Positions 9,734 through 17,767 of a DNA stretch of 64,000 nt are shown piece by piece (the stretch's first letter is position 1; each line of letters opens with the position of its first letter). The stretch lies in assembly GCA_019119645.1 (NCBI GenBank), contig DWWR01000081.1, forward strand, positions 4,433 through 68,432, written 5' to 3'. The DNA comes from Anaerobutyricum faecale. GTDB lineage: Bacteria > Bacillota > Clostridia > Lachnospirales > Lachnospiraceae. Both the position numbers and the translations under genes were made by a program. The notes under the pieces were generated by a model, which saw only the letters and a list, made by a program, of their open reading frames with translations, was not told the origin of the DNA and did not search any database.

Positions 9734-11185
9734 TTATTTCAGTGCTGCCAGGGCCTTTGTCACCAATTCCCAGGTACGCTGTACGGAGGAAATGCTCAGT
9801 ACCTCGTTGACAGTGTGGATACCTTCCATCTGCGGTCCGAGAGATACGGCGTCGATGTCACCCATCTTAGAAGCGAAGAGGCCGCATTCCAGGCCGGCAT
9901 GGATGCCTTCCACCACAGGATCTTTGCCATAAAGTTCGCGGTAAGTGTCCACCAGAACGTCACGGAGACGGGAATCTGCACGGTACTCCCATCCCGGATA
10001 CGGGCCGGTGATTTCTGTGGAACCACCCAAAAGAACGGCGAGAGCGTTCATCTTATCAATGAGGAACTGTTTCTCATGCTCGCTGGCGCTGCGCACTGCG
10101 TAAGATAAATCTACAGAATCCTCGTTGGTGCGAAGGATTCCCAGATTCAGAGAAGTCTGAACCAGACCTTCAATCTCCGGATTCATTCTCTGAATTCCTG
10201 CCGGCATATGAAGAAGCGCCTGAATCACTGCGGAGGTATCTTTTGCTGTGAGCGCCTGCACATCAGCGTTCTGTGCCGCACCGTCAGCTTCCACATGAAT
10301 GGCCGCATTCGGATCTGTCACTTTATATTCTTCCGCCACAATCGCAAATGTTTCCTGAATCTTGTTTTTTATCTCTTCTGCCTTGTCAGTCGGAACAGCG
10401 ATCTCCGCCTGACAGGATAATGCGATGGCATTGTCTTTCTCACCGCCATTGACGGAGACGATTCTTATATCGTTCATAACGCCGTAAAGAAGTCTTCCCA
10501 TGACCACGTTGGCATTGGCACGTCCTTTGTCAATCTCTACGCCGGAATGTCCGCCGGAAAAACCATCGATGGAAATATTCATAGCTGTCATGGATACATT
10601 TTCTCTCTCATATGGGAAATGACAGGTTACAGTCGCGCCGCCGGCACAACTTACTGTGAAAATGCCCTCATCCTCAGAGTCCATATTTAAGAACAGACGA
10701 CCCTTGATGTCAGAAACATCCATGTATGCGGCGCCCAGCATACCGATTTCTTCATCGACTGTGAAGATTGCCTCGATCGGAGGATGCGCCATATCCGGAT
10801 CATCGAGAATAGCCAGGCTGTAAGCCACGGCGATACCGTCGTCGCCGCCCAGAGAGGTGCCTTTGGCGGAAATCAGATCCCCATTGATCTCCAGATCCAG
10901 TCCGTCTTTCTCCATATCTTTCGGACAGTCGGCAGTCTTTACTGCCACCATATCCATATGACCCTGCAGAATAACTGGTTCTGCATTCTCATAACCCTTA
11001 GAACCGTCTTTCCAGATAACTACGTTAAACTTCTCATCCTGACGGCATTTTAAACCTCGCTCTTTTGCAAAGTTTACCAGATAATTACTGATCTGCTCCA
11101 CATTTCTTGAACCATGAGGAATGGAACAGATTTCCTCAAAATACTGAAATACCTTTGCAGGTTCCAATGCTGATAATACTCCCAT
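9734..11185 (-). CDS. pepD: Aminoacyl-histidine dipeptidase (M20 family)
   Basis: A cytoplasmic di-zinc dipeptidase of the PepD/carnosinase type, 483 residues, the expected length. Metal-site motifs are in order: QGHMDMV (H76), GGDDGIAVA (D112/D113), VDEEIGM (catalytic E142 and ligand E143), NMDSEDEG, and a C-terminal IHTVNEVLS histidine. A lid or dimer domain lies between the two halves. It follows the oligopeptide transporter and its neighbours on the same strand, which suggests that imported peptides are its substrates. Confidence 0.95.
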   Translation of the reverse strand: MGVLSALEPAKVFQYFEEICSIPHGSRNVEQISNYLVNFAKERGLKCRQDEKFNVVIWKDGSKGYENAEPVILQGHMDMVAVKTADCPKDMEKDGLDLEINGDLISAKGTSLGGDDGIAVAYSLAILDDPDMAHPPIEAIFTVDEEIGMLGAAYMDVSDIKGRLFLNMDSEDEGIFTVSCAGGATVTCHFPYERENVSMTAMNISIDGFSGGHSGVEIDKGRANANVVMGRLLYGVMNDIRIVSVNGGEKDNAIALSCQAEIAVPTDKAEEIKNKIQETFAIVAEEYKVTDPNAAIHVEADGAAQNADVQALTAKDTSAVIQALLHMPAGIQRMNPEIEGLVQTSLNLGILRTNEDSVDLSYAVRSASEHEKQFLIDKMNALAVLLGGSTEITGPYPGWEYRADSRLRDVLVDTYRELYGKDPVVEGIHAGLECGLFASKMGDIDAVSLGPQMEGIHTVNEVLSISSVQRTWELVTKALAALK

Positions 11186-11297
11186 AATGTCCTCCTGTAT
11201 TTGTACAAATATTTATTGTCAATGGGGCGCCTGCCAGATATATTCTCTGCCGGTGCCACATATTGATACCTTCTTCATGTATCCCGGATTCCGGCGG

Positions 11298-11651
11298 CTA
11301 TTTCTTTTTGCCGACAGCCGGGAAATATTCCGCGCCCCGCTTCTCCACCTGTCCTGTCTTTACCATATAGGAAAGAAGCTGATCCGCAAAATCTCTGGCA
11401 TCCTTCACCACCGCCTTGTTGGCAGAAAAAGGCTGCCGGGCTTCCAGCCCTTCACAAAGCTTTGCCGCCTGTCCCAGAGTGATGGCGCTGTTCTTTTTCA
11501 GATATTTCTTTACCCGACCCTGACCTTTGCTGAATAAAAGCTTCATCAGATCGCCGGACTGATTCTTCTGCCGCACGATGCCCCAGCCATAAATGAGCAT
11601 GGTCACCAGGGCAAAAAAGATAATTCCTAAAATGATCGTACTGATTTTCAT
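11298..11651 (-). CDS. Small single-span membrane protein of unknown function
   Basis: 117 residues with one N-terminal membrane segment (about 4-24), then a basic cytoplasmic domain with short helices (LGQAAKLCEGLEA, VVKDARDFADQLLSYM). The family is not recognised. Its ATG overlaps the stop of the PqqD-like gene by four bases (ATGA), so the two are translationally coupled and probably work together. Transcription from upstream may read through from the OPT gene, although a hairpin lies between. Confidence 0.75.
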   Translation of the reverse strand: MKISTIILGIIFFALVTMLIYGWGIVRQKNQSGDLMKLLFSKGQGRVKKYLKKNSAITLGQAAKLCEGLEARQPFSANKAVVKDARDFADQLLSYMVKTGQVEKRGAEYFPAVGKKK

Positions 11652-12007
11652 TTATCACTGCTCCCGTTCAGAAAAACCACGTATCCGTTACTTTCCAAAA
11701 TTTTAAAATAAGATGCCAGACGCTCATAGAGCTGATCAGCTGCACCTTTGTGAGTATTTTTCAGAATCTGACCAATCTCGTAAATGGTTTTCTTACCATC
11801 AATCTGCTGCCAGACGCAGGTGCCATACTTATCCAGCTTGATAAAACTGTACCGGGGACGCTTAAAAAACTTCTGGGCAATGGTATTATAAAAACCAGTG
11901 TTCTCCACGGTCACCTCCACCAGACCATTCTCATCCAGCTCCCATTTCTTATCGTTGATTTCAGGGATTCTGTCCAGATAATTCTCCTGTTTTTTCTTTT
12001 TCTTCAT
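11648..12007 (-). CDS. PqqD-like protein
   Basis: 119 residues from the ATG that follows AAGGAGTATC. An ATG five codons earlier lacks a site. The pattern YSFIKLDKYGTCVWQQIDGKKTIYEIG and the helical C-terminus match PqqD-type proteins. These bind leader peptides for radical-SAM or other peptide-modifying enzymes, and also occur in peptide-transport contexts. No radical-SAM partner or precursor peptide is visible here. The neighbours are an oligopeptide transporter, a coupled membrane protein and a dipeptidase, so a peptide-handling role is likelier than RiPP synthesis. That is inference. Confidence 0.75.
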   Translation of the reverse strand: MKKKKKQENYLDRIPEINDKKWELDENGLVEVTVENTGFYNTIAQKFFKRPRYSFIKLDKYGTCVWQQIDGKKTIYEIGQILKNTHKGAADQLYERLASYFKILESNGYVVFLNGSSDK

Positions 12008-12089
12008 GATACTCCTTCTCATTTTGCCTGAGGCAGATACACAAACGCTCTTTCCTCGTTACATAGCACTCTTTTCATATGGAAAAGGA

Positions 12090-12113
12090 CACTGCCGCAT
12101 TTATCTGCGGCAA
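12090..12113 (-). terminator. Hairpin after the OPT transporter gene
   Basis: Arms TGCCGCA and TGCGGCA enclose a six-base loop. On the minus strand they are followed by GTGTCCTTTTCC. It is a modest terminator that may allow read-through into the PqqD-like gene. Confidence 0.55.
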
Positions 12114-12151
12114 TGCCCCCTTATCATAGTACCTTCTGTTTTATGTGTCAA

Positions 12152-14065
12152 TTACTGCGCTTTCTTTTTGCGGCAGAAATAGAACAAAGTGGCAAGGAGC
12201 AGCACAAATGCGATAATGCCGACCCAGTTTCCTACTGTAGCGAAGCTGTCTCCATAAATGCCGGAAATATCGATATTCAGATTGAATACAGCGACAATGG
12301 CAAGAATGATACCGACAATACCTTCACCGGCAATCATACCTGCAGAATAAAGCACACCGGATTCCACACAGTGGCGTTTCTGCTCTTCATTGTCATATTT
12401 TCTCTTTTCTTCCATAAACCATTTAATAAGACCGCCCACAAAGATCGGAGCACTCAGATGGATCGGAAGATACAGTCCGATAGCGAAGGCCAGTACCGGA
12501 ATACCAAGAACCTCAACGGCAATGGCAATAAATACACCCATGAAAATAAGTGTCCATGGAAGAGTTCCGCCCATAACGCCTTCCACAACCATCTTCATAA
12601 GAGACGCCTGCGGAGCAGGAATCATTTCAGAACCAAATCCCCATGCCGCGTTGAGCAGGTACATAACACCGCCGATGGCAAAAGCTGCCACAACAGCACC
12701 GAGAATCTCACCGATCTGCTGAAGCTTCGGTGTTGCTCCAACGATGTAACCACATTTCAAATCCTGTGAAGTATCACCGGCAATAGCCGCAATGATACAG
12801 ATAACTGTGCCGACTGTGATGGCGCCGACCATACCCTGTACGCCTGTCATACCGGCTGCCTTAAATACAAATGTAGTGATGATCAGTGTGGCGATGGCCA
12901 TACCGGACACCGGGTTGTTGCTGCTTCCCACGATACCAACCATACGGGAAGAAACCGTAGCAAAGAAGAAACCAAAGATGACCACGATGACAGCTCCCAC
13001 CGGGCTGATCGGAATAGCCGGAACCAGCCACATAACAACGGCCACGATCACAACACCGATCAATACGGTACGAAGAGAAATATCCACCTGGGTTCTCTCG
13101 TTGGTATCCATATGTTTTCCGAATCCCTTGATCGCCTTGGCAAAAGTTCTCACCATGGTCGGGAATGTCTTGATCAGACTGATGATACCGCCGGCTGCCA
13201 CGGCTCCGGCTCCGATGTAACGGTTGTAGCTGCCCCAGATACTGGACGGATCCAGCTGATTAAACGGAATCGCATTGCCCGCTGTGTCCGTCACTGAGGA
13301 CAACGCATCCCCTCCAAAGAAGGAAATCGCCGGAATCAGTACCAGGTAAGAAAGAATACCGCCGGCAAACATATAGCTGGAAATCTTCAGACCACAGATG
13401 TAGCCGACACCAGCCAGGGCAGGAAGAACATCCAGACCTACGCCGCAGGTATAATTCTTAGCATAAATATCAAAGTTAACTTCACTCGGGAATAATTTCA
13501 GTCCGTCTGCAATAAACTTGTAAACAGCTGAGATACCCAGTCCGGCGAAAACCACCTTGGACTTCTCGCCGCCCTCTTCACCGGCCAGAAGTACCTCCGC
13601 ACAGGCAGTTCCTTCCGGATACGGCAGGGTTCCGTGTTCCTCTACGATTAAAGCTGTACGTAATGGAATCATAAAAAGCACACCGAGGATACCACCGCAT
13701 AAAGCGACAATAGCGATGGAGAAAAATCCCGGTTCATTGGTCTTTCCTTCCGCTGCCCACATGAAGATGGCCGGAAGGGTGAAAATTGCTCCGGCTGCCA
13801 GAGACTCTCCGGCAGAACCGATGGTCTGCACCATGTTGTTCTCCAGGATGGAATCTTTTTTCATGATCACGCGGATAACACCCATGGAAATAACCGCCGC
13901 AGGAATGGACGCGGATACTGTCATACCAACCCGCAGTCCCAGATACGCGTTTGCTGCACCAAATACCACCGCAAGAATAAGACCCAGTACAACGGATGTT
14001 ACAGTGAACTCCGGCACAATCTTATCTGCAGGAATAAAAGGCTTGAACTCATTTTTGTTGTCCAT
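12152..14065 (-). CDS. OPT family oligopeptide transporter
   Basis: A 637-residue polytopic membrane protein with roughly 15 hydrophobic segments. It opens FIPADKIVPEFTVTSVVLGLILAVVFGAANAYLGLRVG, the family's typical first helix. Conserved stretches such as LPYPEGTACAEVL and LKCGYIVGATPKLQQIGEI are present. OPT proteins use the proton gradient to import tri- to hexapeptides, or in some branches metal chelates. Beside PepD, peptide uptake is likely. The gene is divergent from the deacetylase gene, with a 154-base AT-rich region between them. Confidence 0.93.
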   Translation of the reverse strand: MDNKNEFKPFIPADKIVPEFTVTSVVLGLILAVVFGAANAYLGLRVGMTVSASIPAAVISMGVIRVIMKKDSILENNMVQTIGSAGESLAAGAIFTLPAIFMWAAEGKTNEPGFFSIAIVALCGGILGVLFMIPLRTALIVEEHGTLPYPEGTACAEVLLAGEEGGEKSKVVFAGLGISAVYKFIADGLKLFPSEVNFDIYAKNYTCGVGLDVLPALAGVGYICGLKISSYMFAGGILSYLVLIPAISFFGGDALSSVTDTAGNAIPFNQLDPSSIWGSYNRYIGAGAVAAGGIISLIKTFPTMVRTFAKAIKGFGKHMDTNERTQVDISLRTVLIGVVIVAVVMWLVPAIPISPVGAVIVVIFGFFFATVSSRMVGIVGSSNNPVSGMAIATLIITTFVFKAAGMTGVQGMVGAITVGTVICIIAAIAGDTSQDLKCGYIVGATPKLQQIGEILGAVVAAFAIGGVMYLLNAAWGFGSEMIPAPQASLMKMVVEGVMGGTLPWTLIFMGVFIAIAVEVLGIPVLAFAIGLYLPIHLSAPIFVGGLIKWFMEEKRKYDNEEQKRHCVESGVLYSAGMIAGEGIVGIILAIVAVFNLNIDISGIYGDSFATVGNWVGIIAFVLLLATLFYFCRKKKAQ

Positions 14066-14219
14066 ACTTTTCTCTCCTATTCTAGTAAAGTAATGTAGTA
14101 CAAAAGCTATTATACTAACATCACTTAAAAAAATAAAGTCAAAATTGAAATATGTATAATTTTCCTAAAAATCCAATGCATTTTTTATAAAAAATTGACG
14201 AAAGGATACGGAAAACGCT

Positions 14220-15209
14220 ATGAAACATTCCATATTATATTTCCTCTGTTTTTCTTTTTTATTCTTTTTCACCTGTATCTTTTTCTCCGCCTGCCATTTT
14301 CTTCCTGGTCAGAAAGGTTCTTCCTCTCAGAACACTTCTGAACCGGCTGCCGGAGCGGATAAGACCGGAGGCGAAGCTGGTGAGGGAACTGTCAATTCTT
14401 CCGGAGAAGGAAGCGGCGCCCCGGACTCTTCCGGCGCAGACGTCTCTGACAATCATTCTCAAGGTCAGGCTTCCACCGAATATGTGGATCCTTCCACCCT
14501 GCCGAATACCATGGCTTCCTGGTGGTTTAAACGCAACGAAGAACACCGGACACCGGAAGTTCAGAACGAAATCGATCTGACAAAGTATGACGCCTGGTAT
14601 GCAAAACTAAATTTGAAAGAAGGAGAAAAGCCGGTATTTCTGACCTTTGACTGCGGCTATGAGAACGGATACACTCCCGGAATTCTGGATGTGCTAAAAA
14701 AACATAAGGCAGCTGCCGCCTTCTTTGTATGTAAACATTTCATTGAGGATCAGCCCGAATTGATAAAAAGAATGAAGGAAGAAGGGCACGTGGTGGGAAA
14801 TCATACCGCCAACCATATTTGTATGCCCGAGAGCGATGAGAGGACGATCCGGGAAGAAATTGCCAATAATGCCAATTACATGAAAGAGGCGACCGGATAT
14901 GAAATGGATCCTTTCTTCCGGCCGCCAAAAGGAGAATACAGCGAACGCACCCTGCAGATTACCAGGGAAATGGGGTATACCACCGTGTTCTGGAGCCTTG
15001 CCTATCCGGACTATGACGTGAACAACCAGCCGGGCGCAGACTATGTCATCGAACGGTTCGAAAAGTACATACACCCGGGGGCCATTCCGCTGATCCATAA
15101 TATATCAGAATCCAACGCGCAGGCTCTGGACACCGTATTGACCAATCTTGAGAAGGAAGGATACACCTTCCGGTCTCTTTATGATCTGTCATCCACCGGA
15201 GATGCCTGA
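14220..15209 (+). CDS. PdaA-like polysaccharide deacetylase
   Basis: A secreted NodB-fold deacetylase of 329 residues. The N-terminus is a hydrophobic export signal ending FFSACHF, close to a lipobox, so it may be a lipoprotein. A Ser/Gly/Ala-rich linker follows to about residue 85. The catalytic domain carries TFDCGYENGYT (metal Asp), the metal pair HTANH, the RPPKGEYSERT motif and a late HNIS histidine. The YENG variant is typical of PdaA, which removes N-acetyl from muramic acid to make muramic delta-lactam in spore cortex. A spore role is therefore plausible but unproven. The ribosome site (AAAGGA) is rather distant. Confidence 0.88.
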   Translation: MKHSILYFLCFSFLFFFTCIFFSACHFLPGQKGSSSQNTSEPAAGADKTGGEAGEGTVNSSGEGSGAPDSSGADVSDNHSQGQASTEYVDPSTLPNTMASWWFKRNEEHRTPEVQNEIDLTKYDAWYAKLNLKEGEKPVFLTFDCGYENGYTPGILDVLKKHKAAAAFFVCKHFIEDQPELIKRMKEEGHVVGNHTANHICMPESDERTIREEIANNANYMKEATGYEMDPFFRPPKGEYSERTLQITREMGYTTVFWSLAYPDYDVNNQPGADYVIERFEKYIHPGAIPLIHNISESNAQALDTVLTNLEKEGYTFRSLYDLSSTGDA

Positions 15210-15254
15210 GTCAGGAGAGACTCCCTGTGATCTCCGGCATAGTTTCGAAAATTC

Positions 15255-15330
15255 ATTTACCGCCGGCAAAATCTCGGAAATCTATTTACCGCCGGCAAAA
15301 TTTCAGACATACATTTACGCGAAAAACTCC
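15255..15330. repeat. Short 29-base tandem repeat
   Basis: ATTTACCGCCGGCAAAAT occurs at 15255-15272 and again at 15284-15301. A diverged third copy starts at 15313 and runs into the 3' end of the leftward gene. On the minus strand each full copy carries an in-frame-looking TAA, so the array looks like a duplicated gene end. Confidence 0.7.
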
Positions 15331-15986
15331 TGCAGCACATCCTCCAGCAGCTGCTCCTCTTCCGGGGAGACAGGAGCTTCCACTTTTTTCTTTTTCCTGT
15401 TCTCCTCGGCATACCGGAGCAAACGGCGGTTGCGGGCTTTCTGGCTGACGGAATCTTCCACAGCCTCCCTGCCGCTTATGGTATTTTCCAGTACGTTTTC
15501 CAGATAATCGTTCATATTGACGATGACTCTGTGTTTCTTTTCATTGGCTCTGAGAAATGTATCAAGAAACAGCAAACTGCAGGTGGCAGTTATGCCGGTA
15601 AGATACGATATCATTACATCCGCAAGAGGCGCACCCTGCTGGGATGCCGCCAGGGCGCCGGCTGCTCCGGCTATGGCGCAGCCGGCTATGGAAAGTCTCT
15701 CCAGCGTCAGCCAGAAAGAACAGGTCAATCCCAGTATCTTTTTTCTCTGGAATAATCGGTCAACAAAAGTAGCTACGTTATTAACCTTTACATTCATCTC
15801 ATGATAATCTTCATATCTTTTTTTCAGGGAAACCAGCCATTTTTTCTTTGTCTTTCCTATCTGCGCTGTGGACTTTATCATGCTCCTGTAGGATATTTCC
15901 AGAATAAACCAGCTGATCACACCGAGGAAACAGCACGCCACGATTGTTTTCATAAAAATCGTACTATTTATTATGTATTCGAACAT
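15315..15986 (-). CDS. Membrane protein of unknown function
   Basis: 223 residues, not recognised. One membrane segment lies at about 12-32. A basic stretch follows (KKKWLVSLKKRYEDYH), then a second hydrophobic region of two spans (about 95-150), and a charged C-terminal helix with KKKK and EEEQLLEDVLQEF. The arrangement is faintly like TadB/TadC or type II secretion inner-membrane proteins, but no secretion genes are nearby. GGAGGG sits 6-10 bases before the ATG. It is convergent with the deacetylase gene and stands alone behind the nucleosidase terminator. Confidence 0.7.
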   Translation of the reverse strand: MFEYIINSTIFMKTIVACCFLGVISWFILEISYRSMIKSTAQIGKTKKKWLVSLKKRYEDYHEMNVKVNNVATFVDRLFQRKKILGLTCSFWLTLERLSIAGCAIAGAAGALAASQQGAPLADVMISYLTGITATCSLLFLDTFLRANEKKHRVIVNMNDYLENVLENTISGREAVEDSVSQKARNRRLLRYAEENRKKKKVEAPVSPEEEQLLEDVLQEFFA

Positions 15987-16282
15987 TATCTTCCCTCCTG
16001 TTCAAATCGAAACAAACCATTTGCTGCAAATCCGCCGAAGACCCCGTTCTTCTTTCGCGGCCGGACAGGCGCCACCGGTCTTACGCCCCTCCCTTTTTGC
16101 AGCAGGAACCTTCCGCCAGGATTTTCCTGCCGCGCTGCCGCCTCCTGAAACTTTTTTTCATAAATTGTCTGGCTGGATTTGTCCCAATTATAAGCAATGG
16201 AATTTCGTTTGAAAAGGGGGATTCGTTCGTAAAAAAAATCCCTTCTCCTGCAAAAAGGGAAGGGATTTATCATAATCTTCTG
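15987..16282. other. Intergenic region between nucleosidase and unknown membrane gene
   Basis: The region holds the nucleosidase terminator at its right end and a weak leftward promoter (TTTTCA, 17 bases, TATAAT near 16190). A 95-codon frame runs leftward across it and ends in TAATG at the membrane gene's ATG. It begins inside the terminator and lacks a ribosome site, so I do not call it a gene. Confidence 0.4.
16236..16266 (-). terminator. Terminator of the nucleosidase gene
   Basis: AAATCCCTT and AAGGGATTT arms flank a short loop, with an A run on the left that becomes a T run on the minus strand. Confidence 0.75.
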
Positions 16283-16987
16283 TTATTTGCTCATTTTCAG
16301 GAACATGGCAGCCAGAAGCTTCACTGTGTGAACGATTGCCTGCTCCTCAAAAGTCTGATAAGACACCGGAGCGCTGTTGTCCGCTTTGTCAGAAATCGCG
16401 CGGATAATCACAAACGGCACCTGATTGAGGGTGGCAACCTGAGCCATAGCCGCTCCTTCCATTTCTGCACAGTAACCGCCGAAGGTCTCAACCAGTTCTT
16501 TCTTTTTGTCATTATCGGAAATGAACTGATCTCCTGTGACCACTCTTCCCACGAAACACTGAATCTCCGGATTCACGATCTCGCAAGCTTCTTTCGCCAT
16601 TTCCACCATCTCTGTATCCGCCTGGAAAATGGACACCGGCAGATCCGGAATCACGCCCCGCTCATAGCCAAGTCCTGTCACATCAAAATCATGCTGCAGG
16701 GCATCGCTGGAGATCACGATATCTCCCACATTGATATCTTTATAAAGTCCGCCTGCCACGCCGGTATTGATGACCATGTCCACCTCGTAGACATCCACCA
16801 GAATCTGCGTGCAGACCGCCATATTGACCTTGCCCACACCGCTCTTTACCACAACTGCCTGCTGATTCCAGAGTGTACCGTGATAAAATGTCATCCCTGC
16901 CAGAGTCTTTGACTCCGCATCTTCCATCTGCTGGATCAGAGAGGAAACTTCTTCTTCCATTGCGCCGATCACGCCAATACAAACCAT
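16283..16987 (-). CDS. mtnN: 5'-methylthioadenosine / S-adenosylhomocysteine nucleosidase
   Basis: Hydrolyses the glycosidic bond of MTA and SAH and so recycles methionine and clears SAM by-products in the cytoplasm. From the ATG preceded by GGAGG and eight bases the protein has 234 residues, the family size. Signatures: IGVIGAMEEEV with the catalytic Glu, VVKSGVGKVN, CAEMEGAAMAQVA for ribose binding, and RAISDKAD with the catalytic Asp. An upstream frame of 28 codons adds no family residues and is rejected. Confidence 0.95.
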   Translation of the reverse strand: MVCIGVIGAMEEEVSSLIQQMEDAESKTLAGMTFYHGTLWNQQAVVVKSGVGKVNMAVCTQILVDVYEVDMVINTGVAGGLYKDINVGDIVISSDALQHDFDVTGLGYERGVIPDLPVSIFQADTEMVEMAKEACEIVNPEIQCFVGRVVTGDQFISDNDKKKELVETFGGYCAEMEGAAMAQVATLNQVPFVIIRAISDKADNSAPVSYQTFEEQAIVHTVKLLAAMFLKMSK

Positions 16988-17496
16988 ATCTATATCCTCC
17001 ATTTTCTTTTTATGTGCTGCTTTACTCAGTTCATGTGTGATTCTCACCCCTGATGTGTGATTCACACACACATTTGTTTGTACCAGTATAACATATTTTT
17101 TCAGCTTGTGTACACCCTAAACTGGAATACAGATTTTTGTTTCGGGGGAAACCCCGCCATTTTCCGGCTTCCCACAACAGATCCTGTATGTGAAGAAAAT
17201 GAAATTCTCGCTAAAATACCTTAAATTTTTCGTAACATTTCGTAAAATTTAACTCTGTGAATTTGTAAAAAAAGGTGCTATACTGTTTTCACTAAATATT
17301 TCACAGTACAGAGAAATCTCCATCTCTGTGTGAGACCACATTTTTACAATTTTCAGCCGGGGTGTCCCCCGCTGAAAGTTGAGCCCCCGGCGGATCGCAG
17401 AGGCGCGCAGATGAAAGCTCCTTCGTAGCGCGCGCCTCGCGGCAAGTACGCCGGTGGCGTACCTGAACTATTTTTAGAGAAAAGAGGATATAACAC
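16988..17496 (+). promoter_or_regulatory. Promoter and long structured leader of the TSCPD-murG unit
   Basis: An extended -10 element, TGCTATACT (-10 hexamer 17279-17284), implies a transcript start near 17291 and a leader of about 205 bases. The leader holds four stems. ACAGAGA (17308-17314) pairs with TCTCTGT (17323-17329). TTCAGC-C-GGGG (17352-17362) pairs with CCCC-C-GCTGAA up to 17376. GAGGCGCGC pairs with GCGCGCCTC within 17396-17443, extended by CGC/GCG. GTACGCC-GGT-GGCGTAC lies at 17446-17462 and is followed shortly by ATTTTTAG. The GC-rich part contrasts with the AT-rich surroundings. No known riboswitch was matched. The right part of the region up to about 17090 serves leftward mtnN. 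Confidence 0.55.
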
Positions 17497-17748
17497 ATGT
17501 ACAGTTACAAGACCAGAGGAACTTGTTCCAGAGAAATACAGTTCGATATTGATAATAATATCATCAAGGAAGTACATTTTGTCGGCGGATGCATGGGAAA
17601 TACCACCGGTATCAGCGCCCTTGTAAAGGGAAGAAATGTTGATGAAGTCATCAGCACTTTAAAAGGTATTGACTGCGGCGGCAGAGGAACATCCTGCCCG
17701 GATCAGCTGGCTCAGGCTCTTACAGCATATAAACAGCAGATGCAATAA
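17497..17748 (+). CDS. TSCPD-domain small protein (TIGR03905-like)
   Basis: 83 residues. Almost the whole protein is a TSCPD domain, the small Cys-containing domain also found at the C-terminus of class II ribonucleotide reductases. Visible motifs are TRGTCSREI, FVGGCMGNTTGIS and GIDCGGRGTSCPDQL, giving four cysteines that could bind a metal. The function of stand-alone members is unknown. An AAGAGGATATAACAC ribosome site precedes the ATG. It is 19 bases before murG and shares its transcript. Confidence 0.85.
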   Translation: MYSYKTRGTCSREIQFDIDNNIIKEVHFVGGCMGNTTGISALVKGRNVDEVISTLKGIDCGGRGTSCPDQLAQALTAYKQQMQ

Positions 17749-17767
17749 TTTTCAGGAGGCATGTTGT

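Noticed and set aside
12113..12769. 218-codon rightward frame
   Set aside because: It is antisense to the OPT transporter and has no supporting signals.
15986..16273. 95-codon leftward frame ending TAATG at the next gene's ATG
   Set aside because: The overlap looks like coupling, but the frame begins within the nucleosidase terminator, has no ribosome site and lies across a likely promoter.
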